Shown here piece by piece: positions 22,449-32,538 of a stretch of DNA of 64,000 nt. The stretch is from Ctenosaura bakeri (Eukaryota > Chordata > Lepidosauria > Squamata > Iguanidae): NCBI GenBank assembly GCA_948474755.1, contig CAOLHI010001829.1, positions 62,001-126,000 on the forward strand, given 5' to 3'. The notes under the pieces are model-generated. The model was not told the DNA's origin, did no database searches, and was given only the letters and a program-made list of their open reading frames with translations. Both the position numbers and the translations under genes were made by a program. The stretch's first letter is position 1; every line of letters begins with the position of its first letter.

Positions 22449-24902
22449 TCAAAACCGAGACTTTGTCTCGGAGGAGGACTTCTTGGACGAAGCCGGGCGC
22501 CGCCTAATCGTGCGTCTGGCCGATGAGCCGGAGGACGGTCTCGACTGTCCAGACTGGGCCGAACGCTGGAACGACGAGGTGGAAGATCGTCGCCAGGATG
22601 GGCGGAAGGTGGAGGCCCTGCGGGCTTGCGTGGCCGGCTGCAGCCCGATCTTTTTGGCGGTCAGCCTCGCCTTGACGAGATTGTCCAAAGCTTCGTCTGT
22701 GGACGAATTGAATAGGCCTTCACCGTCGAAGGGGAGATCTTCAATCCTCCTTCTGGTGTCCTCCTGGATGTCGGCCGGTCGCAGCCAAGCATGGCGGCGG
22801 AGGCCGACGGATCCCGCCATGACCCGGGAGGCAATCTCCACTGCGTGCCTGGAGGAGGCCATCTGGTGCCGAGCGATGGAGATGGCCTCGTTGAAGATCA
22901 CGGAGGAGGCTTGGCGGATGTCCTCCGGTACCGCCTCCATCGCCGGTTGCAGGCGATCGAGCACTTTTTTCAGGTATGCCGCGAGGCAAGCCTGAGTGTT
23001 GGACAGCCTGATCTGCAAGGAGGCAGCTGAATAGAACCTCCTTGCGTAGGCGTCCAACTTCCTGCCCTCTTTGTCCGGCGGGGTGGTGTGTTGCCTGCCG
23101 GAGCCCTTCGTCTGTGCCGACTCGACGACCACAGACTTCGGTGCAGGGTGATTAAAGAGATAACCGGCGTTATCCTTCTGCACCCTGTAGAGGTGTTCTA
23201 ACCGCTGCGGTATCGGCTGAGCCGAGGCCGGTCTATCCCAGGCGGCCTTCACCAGTCTGGATACCCGGGGCAGGAGAGGCAGCGGGGCCGTGGAAGGTCG
23301 CTTCTCCTCGAAGACGGAGAAGGCTGGATCGTCGTCCTCCGGCTCCGCATCGGCGATCTTCAGGCCGAGGGTAGTGGCCATGCGGAGCAGCATCGCAGAG
23401 AACTGGTGGACGTCCTCTGGAGCAGAATCTGGGATCGGGTCCCCGAATCCCAGCGGAGGAGACTCCTGGGAGGCCGCCTCAGACATCTCTGACTCCGCAC
23501 TCGAGTCGTACGACTCCGAGCTCGGTGAGTCCTCTCGCCGCTCGCTTTCCGGCTCCTTCGTAGTCGCCGCAGGTGTTGCCTTCCTAGGCTTCTCCGCAGC
23601 CGGGGCGGTGGTAGCAGCAGCGTCCCGCTTGGGATGGCTGACTACTGACTTCACCCTCTTGGTGGTGACCGGGGTAGTCTGGCAGGCTGACGTCGTCGTA
23701 GCCCGCTCAGTCACCACCGACTCCGTAGGGCGCGTCGCCGTTGCCGTGACCCTAGGAGGTGGCGATATCGCCCGATACCGTGGTGAAGGCTCTCTCGCCC
23801 TATGATATCGAGGAGAGGGAGAGCGGCTGAAGGAGCGGCGGTCCGACGGAGATCGGCTTCGGCGTCGACGGTACCGAGCCTCGTCCCCTCTAGGCGAGCG
23901 CGATTCGCGCTGTCGACGAGGTGACCGGGACCTCCGGAAGGTCTCCCAGCGACTCGGGCCACGATGGTACCGATCCCGGTACGATGGCGAATGTGACCGA
24001 TAGGAGGCCGGGCGCTCTCTCCATTCAGATTCCCTCGCGTACCTGGCCACGTAGGACGCCGAGGTGTATCTGGAGGCAGACGAGCGAGGTTGTTCCTCTC
24101 TTGTCTCCCTCGGAGGCGGCGAGGCCACCGGACGCTCGGAAGAGCGGGACCGGGACCTGAAGGAGGTTGAACGCCGCTCCGGAGAAGCAGAGGGCTCTCT
24201 CTGCTGCAGGTCGGCCGACCTGCGACGGCTAAGAGGGCGGTGGCGCTCCTCCACCAGGGTTGGAGGGTCTGCCACAGGCGAGTCCGGGCGCTGTTGGGGA
24301 ACGTCCTCGATCTTATCCTCCGAGAGATCGACGGACTCGCCTCGCCCTTTGGAAGGCTGCTGAGTAGGAGGAGGAGTAGGAGGTTGAACGTCCCCAGCCG
24401 GGGAGCGCTTCTTTTCCTTCTTCTTCTTCTTCTTCTCCTTCTCCTTGCCCTTGCCTCCGTCCGGAGCAGGGCGCTTTTTAGCAGGCGTCTCCGTCAGGGG
24501 AGCCTCAGCCTTCCTCGCCGTCGAGGATCCTTTTGCTGACTTGGCAGCCGCCGACAGCTTCGGGATCCTCGGTAGCGCCGAGATCGGCGTTTTCGCCGGT
24601 ACCGAGCCCGATACCGACGAGGTGGACGGAACGGCAGCCGCCGATACCGTCGATGGCGTGGTCGTCTTTTTGTCGGCCATCTTGGAAGTGGAGGTCTCGT
24701 CTATCGCCCGCAGAGACTGTTCCCAACAATAAGACTTGAGTCTCGCGGAGCGGTTGCGGAGAGTTTGGGGAGTAAAATCCCGGCAAATTGGGCAAGTCCG
24801 GATGTTGTGGGACTCGCCCAAACAGAAGAGACACTCCTTATGGCTGTCGTTGAGGGCAACCTTGCGCCCGCAGGACACGCACTTCTTGAAGAGCGCGGAC
24901 AT
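22449..24902 (-). CDS. DIRS ORF1, gag-like protein
   Basis: Uninterrupted ORF of 817 codons plus stop, counted from the ATG at 24902. The frame stays open upstream to 25154 but only with a TTG, and that part is the terminal repeat, so the ATG is preferred. Residues 8-40 form a cysteine/histidine cluster (C8, C11, H21, C24, C27, H32, C37, C40) in the CVSCG...CLFCLG...CPIC pattern usual at the N terminus of DIRS gag-like proteins. It is followed by a low-complexity Ser/Thr/Pro/Ala region, a lysine/glutamate run, and a long Arg/Ser-rich region (many SRSP and RSRS dipeptides) that resembles splicing-factor RS domains. A less biased C-terminal third follows. It is thought to package or bind element RNA. 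It ends one base before the first usable codon of ORF2. Confidence 0.85.
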   Translation of the reverse strand: MSALFKKCVSCGRKVALNDSHKECLFCLGESHNIRTCPICRDFTPQTLRNRSARLKSYCWEQSLRAIDETSTSKMADKKTTTPSTVSAAAVPSTSSVSGSVPAKTPISALPRIPKLSAAAKSAKGSSTARKAEAPLTETPAKKRPAPDGGKGKEKEKKKKKKEKKRSPAGDVQPPTPPPTQQPSKGRGESVDLSEDKIEDVPQQRPDSPVADPPTLVEERHRPLSRRRSADLQQREPSASPERRSTSFRSRSRSSERPVASPPPRETREEQPRSSASRYTSASYVARYARESEWRERPASYRSHSPSYRDRYHRGPSRWETFRRSRSPRRQRESRSPRGDEARYRRRRSRSPSDRRSFSRSPSPRYHRAREPSPRYRAISPPPRVTATATRPTESVVTERATTTSACQTTPVTTKRVKSVVSHPKRDAAATTAPAAEKPRKATPAATTKEPESERREDSPSSESYDSSAESEMSEAASQESPPLGFGDPIPDSAPEDVHQFSAMLLRMATTLGLKIADAEPEDDDPAFSVFEEKRPSTAPLPLLPRVSRLVKAAWDRPASAQPIPQRLEHLYRVQKDNAGYLFNHPAPKSVVVESAQTKGSGRQHTTPPDKEGRKLDAYARRFYSAASLQIRLSNTQACLAAYLKKVLDRLQPAMEAVPEDIRQASSVIFNEAISIARHQMASSRHAVEIASRVMAGSVGLRRHAWLRPADIQEDTRRRIEDLPFDGEGLFNSSTDEALDNLVKARLTAKKIGLQPATQARRASTFRPSWRRSSTSSFQRSAQSGQSRPSSGSSARRTIRRRPASSKKSSSETKSRF

Positions 24903-25074
24903 AAGACGAAGAACGCCAAACTGCGAAATCCAAAAAGACGAAAACCGAAGGGGGAGTCCGAAAGAGAGGTCAAAGACAGTCCAAAAGTCCGTAAAACCGT
25001 GAAAAACAGCAAGCCAAGCACAAAGTGAGAGGAACAAACTGAAGAACCTTCCGTACGCGGCGGCGGACGAGAAA

Positions 25075-25230
25075 GAACTGAGGAGAGACCGTTGCTCGGC
25101 GGGAGGAGCATGCGCAGTACCGGCGTGGGGGAGGGGTTCCCGCCAAGCGAACAAGCTCTAGAAGTTTCCGAACGCTACCGCGCAGGCGCTAAAGCTCCTA
25201 GTGTATGAAGGCACAGAGACCACGAAGAAG
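25075..25230. repeat. DIRS inverted terminal repeat, right copy
   Basis: Inverted copy of 19185-19335. Its outer 36 bases (25195-25230) are also matched, inverted, by the second half of the internal complementary region at about 19449-19484. That fixes the element end at about 25230. Confidence 0.9.
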
Positions 25231-26624
25231 AATCATTGTTAGGCTTAACCACACAGGTTAAAGGGGTTGTAGAATGTTCCAAATTGTAGATAAAGTAACA
25301 CGGAGATGGGAGTTTCCAGTTTCCTCTCAGGAACACCAGAGAAAGAGGAAAAAGAGAGACAGAGACTGAGTCCAAGAATAACTCGGGTTCATTCTTATAA
25401 TGGGACAGAGTATTAAATCCCTTGAAGGCTTTTGTATGAGTGGTCTTAAAAGCGTCTGGTATCCTAACATTAGAAACTAGTGTCCTAATGTAGCTACAGC
25501 AGCAAATTATGCATGTCAAACTTTTTCTACTAGGGACCTACAGGCATCCTGGTTCTTGCTCTAACTAGGTCAAATTTTTGTGAACATTTCTCTAATTTTT
25601 GCTGACAGTTTTAAGTAGTTTCTAAGTTCCCTTCCAGATTCCCCTTCCTACTGCTTACCCAGGGTAGAGCAAGGGAAAGTTCCAGAAATTGCAGATGCTC
25701 CCTAGGCCCAAGATACACATTTTTCCCCAATAAGCATGAAACTGGTGGTGAGGTGGTGGGGATGGTGGAAAGCAAATATTCATTCAGAAATGATGCAAAT
25801 GGGATCTCTTTTGTCCTAGAGAGTCTGAGACTGCTGGTCCCAGTATTATCTCTTGGCAAGATAAGGTACTCTGCCAGGGATATGGGACCACTGGACTTTG
25901 CTACCTTCTCCTGCTGTGATCCAGGCAATCTGCTGGGTTTCCAAGATAATAGGAGAATGAAGAAGCAGGAACACTTGCAGAATTCCTGTGAATGTAGTGG
26001 TTCTAAACTGAAAAGCTGCCTGAAAAAAAGACAAGCTTGAAATAAAATGATTTTAGGATGTCACCAGAGGTTGGATGTCATAGAAGTGTTCTCACTTCCC
26101 AGGAGGGGAATCATAGTGCTAAAAGATCCAAAATGCCATCAACAAATACAGTGTAAAAGATTTATCCCATACCCCTTTCAAGTCAACATAAACAACCCAG
26201 CCCACAGATGCTGACAGCACATAAAAGGTACACAGAATATAGTCTGATGAATATGTAAGAAGCAACAGGGTAGCTTTGGAAAGATTTTGCTGTATCTTTC
26301 AAGAAGGGACATAGTATGAAAGGCTCAATGTTCTAAGGATTTTTAAAGGGTCTTTTTATTTTGAAAAAAAAATATAGAAAGCTTTGAAGAAATCAGTTAC
26401 CTCGACTCACCAATAGTTGAGACCACTAAAACAAATGGCAGAAATTGTGTATGAAAGTGCACATTAAAGGCATCAAATTGATACTTAACTAATCCAGATG
26501 TAATGTGAGTTAATAATAATAAACAAGATGAGTAACAGACAAGATGCACAGAAACATTTCTTCCTTCCCTCAATCCCAGCTTTAGTAACCATTCCAATTG
26601 CTTAAAGAGACAAATGAACATGAA

Positions 26625-26725
26625 CAAATTTGTCATTTTTATCATTTTAATTTTTATAATTTTTATCAATTATTTATCATTATCATTTTAATTAATTTAT
26701 CAGTTTAATTTATCATTTTAAAAAC
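26625..26725. repeat. AT-rich tandem-like repeat
   Basis: Degenerate repeats of TTTATCATTTTAATT over about 100 bases. Confidence 0.75.
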
Positions 26726-27339
26726 CATAGATGAGAATGAGGATGTGACAGGAATAAAGTAAAACAATTTGCTAACCTATATTATACCAAACACCATCCT
26801 ATACATGTTTCCTTGAGATTAGTTTCTTCCCTAGATATCTACAACCATATCTTACAAAACAAAACCTCTTCCTGCTAATCAATTGAAATTTGATAAGTGG
26901 TCATTAAAGTCAGCTGATTAACTTTCAGTACATTGGCATAACCAATTATTTATCATCTCAGAAGTAAAGAAAGAAAGAAAAATAGCTGTGAAATCTAGAG
27001 AATCTGTTCTGAATTGCTTTGTGAACTTATGGTACTTGTCCTTTGTGGATCACTGCCAGTGTTTTATGAATACTTGGTGCTCAGTCTCATCCAAGGGCAA
27101 AACGCTAAGTCTACAGATCATGCTGGGATAAGGGGGGAGGAATGAATTGAAATCTGTACTTTGTTAAAGAGCTCTTGTTAATGCTTCTACTGACATGTTA
27201 GTAGTGTTGCAGCTAGATAATTGTCTTACCATTAAGACCATTGCCTCTTAGATAGTCAAATGTATTTCTTCAGTTCTGAAGCACAAAAGTAACACTGTTC
27301 TTTTTCCTTCTCTCCATCCCACAGCCATTCCATGGTTTA

Positions 27340-27930
27340 CAGTTGTTTCTGTAGTGTGCCTTCAAATCATTTCTGAGGCCCTTTCCGCACCTTACCGTCT
27401 TCCGGCACTGGGGTGCGGGGATCGCACGAGCAGCCTCCAGTGAGAGGCTCTCATCTCTGGAATCTTTCTGCTCTGCTTGAGCTGCCTGCTTACGTGACAG
27501 CCCTGCCTCTTCCTTCCTTCTGCTGGGGCAGGAAGCCTCACCGGCGTGCCTCTGGAGGCTCTACGTGCCAGGTAAGTGCATGTGGGCCCTGGGAGCAATG
27601 CGTGACTGTGCACCATTTTCAGCTTCTAGCCGAAAATGAAAAGGTGTGCAATCAGCGCCTGCCGGCCCCTGGAGCGTCACACAATTGTGAGTGCGTCGTG
27701 CGGATCGCTCTTCACAATTGCGTGATGCTCTAGGTCCTCTTTTGCATGGAAAATGCCGTGCAAAAAGGGCCTGAGTTATGGCGATCCCAAGGTGATACTT
27801 ATTATGGGCTTTTCTGAGGGCTAAGAGTATGTGAGACACCCTGTGGGTTTCCATGGCCAAATGAGGAATCAAGCCTTGGTCACCAGAGTCATAGTTCAAC
27901 ACTCAAACCACTATACTACACTGACTTTCT
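27340..27930 (-). mobile_element. Reversed tRNA-derived SINE split by a hairpin element
   Basis: The tail is at 27340-27376 (TAGTGTGCCTTCAAATCATT). The body and head are at 27772-27930, ending ACTCAAACCACTATACTACA. The insert at 27377-27771 is flanked by TGA on both sides. Confidence 0.82.
27377..27771. mobile_element. Hairpin DNA element with TGA duplication, inside SINE
   Basis: Ends are GGCCCTTTCCGCAC and inverted GTGCAAAAAGGGCC. TGA lies at 27374-27376 and 27772-27774. Same terminal family as 15014-15480. Confidence 0.82.
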
Positions 27931-30364
27931 CCATGCTTTTTCTTAAAAATGGAAAAAACTATAACCAAAAGAGTAACAAGCAAAAATCAGTTTGTGAACC
28001 TCAAGAAAAAAGAAGGGGGAGAGAAATACTCTAAGCATATGGAGCTTCACATTTTAAATTCATTTGAGCACAGTACCATCATGGCTACAGGAATACAGTG
28101 AAACTTCTTTCTGTTTCCCAGGTGCAAACCAAATTTACTTAGAAACAAGCAACATTTTATCAGGGCAAAGGATAATATGTACATATATGCGCATGCATGT
28201 GTGTATGTGTGTGAACATCAGTATCCATGTATATGCCCATCTGGTACTCACCTGAATATAAAATGCTTTTAAATAAGACAGATTGCTGTGTGGAGCACAG
28301 CAAGTCCTACTCAGCCCTCAAATGTCATGGTGGCTCAGGTGCTAATATCTATGAGCCACTGTCTCCCATTATCTGACATTTTGTGGAGAATTCACTTAGC
28401 TACCCATTATGTTTTTTGGCAGGGGCTACTTGCAGAAGAAGCAGTATCAATTCTGCAAGCTGATAATATGAAAGAATTCAGCTCTGTATGTTTCTGATCT
28501 TGTCATTTTGCATGTGCCTGGAAAACTGGCTGAGATCCTCCTGGGTACATACCTCGCATACCTGGGAAGTAGCTTTGAGGTGCCTGGAGAATGCTGTCAT
28601 GGCCACATACTGGAGAAGGGAGAAGCCAAATAGCCTGAGAAAACAGCTGAAGTCACCCTGCCAGATCTTCACTGACATGGTGGACATCTGGAAGACTGAT
28701 GTTAGTTTTATTCTCCCAGTAGTAGAACTGCAGCTGGTGCTAGGTACTGCCTGAGTGCTTCTCCCTACCTTCTACTTCACCATGCCAGTGCATTCCACAA
28801 ACTTCAAATCTCCCTAAGGGAAGGGTGCAAGAAGGAGGTAAACAAGATCTGCACTTTCAAGAAAGGATAGATACATGTGTAACCTCAGGTTACAAGTAAA
28901 TATGATGACCAACAGGATCCTGGACTATATTGGCTAATGGGCTTTCATGCACTGAGCCAAAGGGCCTGTGTAGTGTTCACATCATTTGCGCCCTCCAAAA
29001 TGGACCCTTGAATTCCAGGAAGGGAGCATGAACTGAGGAAGCTGAGCAAGAGGCACTGAGGTGGGGAAGAATCACAATCTCTAACACGCACAGAATCTCA
29101 ACATCATCATAAGGCTCTAGTATGAAACAGAATGGCTGTCAGACACCAGAGTTTGAGCTACCTTTGGTGGAGTTTTAGGGGCATTTGCTTAATCCAATAA
29201 ACACTGCCACATGTTATAGAATTTCCTCCCTTTGTTACCCAAAAACCATGGCAAGGGAGTTTCCAAGCCATTCGGATAAGGTTTTTGGAGTACATGGAGA
29301 CCAAAGTGGGGAGAGGAGCTAGCCCTACCTCCACAATTGCATAAGTGGATCTCCAGCATTGATTATGGCCCATTATCTCTAACTTTCAATTACTGCAATA
29401 TTTTCTCCATCAGATAAATATGTTTTCTAAATTACGGTCTCTTTTTAGTTTAAGAGCCTAATGAGACTCTTACCTAATCAGACTAAAATTATGATAGCAT
29501 AATATACATTTAAGGACAAGGGTGATTTTTGATCCTTTGCAAATTTTGGCTTCAGATTATTTGCAAAAACTTCCCTGCTCTGACATGTGTTTAAAACAGA
29601 GGCAATGCTAGGTATCAATGAAATGTATTTTAAAAATTCATTAACATTATAGTCATGTTTTAATCTTGAGTAAACCTCACATCAGGAAATATGGATATGA
29701 ATCTGATGTAAAGGAGACTCAGAGATGAAAATTTTTTCCAGTCTTATTAACCTTTCCTTCTGATATTTTGCACACTTCTAACACAAAGCAACTCCATTGG
29801 TTTTAGTGGGAATATTTATAAGTAGCTTGGTGGTTGAATTAGCAGTTCAACTTTTATAGAATAGTTAATAAAATCATAGAACAACATCTGTATGCATTCA
29901 CCTTCCCGCAAGTACTGCCATGTTATCTATGTTTTAGTTATTCTTTTGAGAAAGAACAATGCTTAGCATGAAGATAACACTGAAGAGAAAAATGAGACGT
30001 AACTGTCATAAGGTTTTACTCAGGTAATCATGCTTACTATTCCTTTTTGCTGAGATGAGAATTAAAATTATGGTATGAACCTTGAAGAACAAAGGAAAAC
30101 TTTAATTTCCACATAAAACCCAGATATATAACTTCATCCTGAAACTAACAGTACATTGTAGAAATTAAAGATAAGACCATGTGTGTATGTAGGGCTTTCT
30201 GCCAGGAATTTATTATCAGACTATGGAATATATTTTATAAAAATATTATTTTTATTTAAAAAAATATTTTTCAAAAGCAATTTTTAAAATGCTAGGAAGA
30301 GCCATTACTTTTTAAAAAAATAGTAATGTGCTACTCATTACTATAAGGATGTCAGTAAAGTTTA

Positions 30365-30580
30365 AAAAATGTGCTAACACATTATTTTTTCATTTCTAAA
30401 CATATTTTTTTTTAAAAAAAAAAAGCCACCAAATGGCTAATATTGGTTAAATGGTCATGATTCGAAGAGCAACAGTCAGTATTGTGTTAATAATATCCCA
30501 CTAACACATTATTTTTTTCATTTTTTAAGATCACATTTGTAAAACATAAAATGCTGCCAAATAGCCAAAATTCCACACAG
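30365..30580. repeat. Short direct duplication in AT-rich DNA
   Basis: CTAACACATTATTTTTTC followed by a CCAAATGGCTAAT block at 30372-30445 recurs in diverged form at 30500-30575. Origin unknown. Confidence 0.55.
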
Positions 30581-31521
30581 TTTTGAGAGCCCAAAGGTTT
30601 TAGAAGTAATGAATTACAGATTGTTACAATGCTTCATAAAATTAGTGTTACAATGTCTGTTTTACTCCCAAGAGTAATGTGTTAGAAGTTGTGGTTGCTA
30701 TATTGAAGCCTCTATACTAAAACTTCAAAACCTTATCCGAATGATTAAATTTATATCCTCATCTGCATTTTGTCATAAAACCACATAGTTTGTTAACAAA
30801 GCCGCAAATGTTTATATATTAAGTCATTAGCATTTTAAAAGCAAAAGAATTATAATCTTCATTGGCAGATAGTGAGGACAGGAAGCTGTACTGAGTAATC
30901 ACAGAATAGCTCCACTGAACACAGTTTGTTAAACCATATTGCCTCTGTTGCATTGCAATTTTGTTCATATCTTTATGCAGACTGCCTAGTTTATTATTTT
31001 GCTACTGTATTTTGCTGTTGTTTTACTACATTGATTATGCATTCAGATGTCTACAAGTCTATACATAAACAAATAATATCAGTAATATATTTAATAAAGA
31101 TTGAAAGGCTGAAATCTGAAGCTTCCATTTCCTTATTCTGCAGAAGTTAATTTAAATACAAACATTTCCTTTCCATAGCATTTAAAACAAATGAGGCATA
31201 TTATTTGGACTTTGTTACAGTTTGTTCAGCTCTCAGAAAAATTAAGAGTGAAGTTCTATATCCACTCACAAAGGAATAAGCTACAATGAACTCAATTTAC
31301 TTCTTAATAGACATGCACAGGATTGCACTGTAAATTCTTGGTCAATAGTAAGTACAGTTTTCACTAAATTTCACTGAAACAAAATTTCAATGTGTTGTGG
31401 AAAGTAACTGCTCTGGTATAGTATCTGTGGAGTACAGAGATAAGTGAGAAGAATTTTAAGAAGAATAGCAAGAATTTTTCTAGGAGTTGGGTTCCAGGAA
31501 ATCAATACTTGTGATCTATCA

Positions 31522-31570
<49 letters not shown>
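31522..31570. repeat. TCTA tetranucleotide microsatellite
   Basis: About 12 perfect TCTA units, preceded by a degenerate unit. Confidence 0.95.
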
Positions 31571-31646
31571 CAGACTATGTTATTTGGTACAACTGTTTTA
31601 ACTAAAACGAATGTGACAGAAAACCCAAGAAAGCATTGAAGTCCAA

Positions 31647-31858
31647 GGTTACTTTCACACTATTATAGCACTATGCTTCTACCTTAAATTGCCACACTTC
31701 CATCTTATGGAATCCTAAGATTTGCAGTTGAGGGAACAGTATTTAGAATCCTCAGACAGAGAATATTAATGCCACACAAAACTCAGGATTTCACAGAATG
31801 CAGCCACAACAGTTAATCTGTAATCATAGTGCTTTAATTATGTTGTGTGAAAAGTTCT
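31647..31858. mobile_element. Short hairpin element with CAA duplication
   Basis: Diverged copy of the 1584-1776 family (GGTTACTTTCACAC to GTGTGAAAAGTTCT). Flanked by CAA at 31644-31646 and 31859-31861. Confidence 0.72.
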
Positions 31859-32317
31859 CAAGTCCTCTGTCTCATTTTAACTTTGTATCCCCATTTGATA
31901 ATAAACAAGCTGAATGTGTGCACAGTTAAAATTAACATAATACATGCAGCACTACCAGTGACATGAAAAGTAGTAGGGGAAAATGGACATGCATCTACAG
32001 ATATGTAATGACATGTAACACTGTTTTATAGATGGCTTCTGTATGTCTGACAACAGCAGGAAGGCTTCCTTTTAATGAAAATCATATCAGAGGTCAGCTG
32101 GCTGCCTATAAGAAGACAGATAAAGATTACTGCTCCATTGGATTGATCCCAAAATGTGTCTTTCCAACAGCCCTGGTTATTTTGCAGTGCCTCCTATAGT
32201 CAATTGCCCAGGCTAAATTATTGCATACTACTGCATGTGATTAAGGAATTACTGCAAGATGTAGAACAATAAACTAATTGAAGCTGCAGAACTCAGATGC
32301 TATGCCAGAGCAACAAA

Positions 32318-32538
32318 CTTTGTTCTTGTTGCTGTGTGGCTTCAAGCCATTCCCAACCTATGGCGACCCTAAGGAGAATCTATCACAAGTTTTTTTGTTT
32401 TTTTGTTTTTTTTGTGGCTGAAAGTATACAACACACCCAAGGTTACCCAGTGGATTTCCGTGGCCAAGCAGGGAATCAAACACTGATCCCCAGGGTCGTA
32501 GTCTAATGGTCAAAACACTATACCGCATTGGCTCTCAC
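32318..32538 (-). mobile_element. Reversed tRNA-derived SINE
   Basis: Contains TGTGGCTTCAAGCCATTCCC, CCTATGGCGACCCTAAGGAG, AAGGTTACCCAGTGGATTTC and ends AACACTATACCGCATTGGC, the reverse of the SINE head. An internal T-rich run sits at 32391-32411. Confidence 0.8.

Larger units (their letters stand above)
19146..25231 (-). mobile_element. Near-complete DIRS tyrosine-recombinase retrotransposon
   Basis: About 6.09 kb, read on the minus strand. Order in reading direction: first inverted terminal repeat (25230 to 25075), gag-like ORF (24902 to 22449), RT/RNase H/methyltransferase-like ORF (about 22447 to 20534), tyrosine recombinase (about 20560 to 19521), internal complementary region (19484 to 19388), second inverted terminal repeat (19335 to 19185) with an extra 39-base outer extension to 19146. 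This arrangement is diagnostic of the DIRS group, which replicates by reverse transcription and is thought to insert a circular DNA by recombinase without target duplication. No flanking duplication is seen, as expected. The element is strongly GC-rich against AT-rich flanks. The terminal repeats are almost identical and only one inactivating change was found, so the insertion looks young. It lies in sense orientation in a THSD7 intron. Confidence 0.93.

Noticed and set aside
22420..24834. Plus-strand and other frames across DIRS ORF1
   Set aside because: Antisense shadows caused by high GC content, with no domains.
24903..25154. N-terminal extension of DIRS ORF1
   Set aside because: The frame is open but starts with TTG and is partly terminal repeat. 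The ATG at 24902 sits directly before the conserved cysteine cluster.
31513..31570. CRISPR-like regular repeat
   Set aside because: It is a simple TCTA microsatellite. No CRISPR array is expected or seen in this vertebrate sequence.
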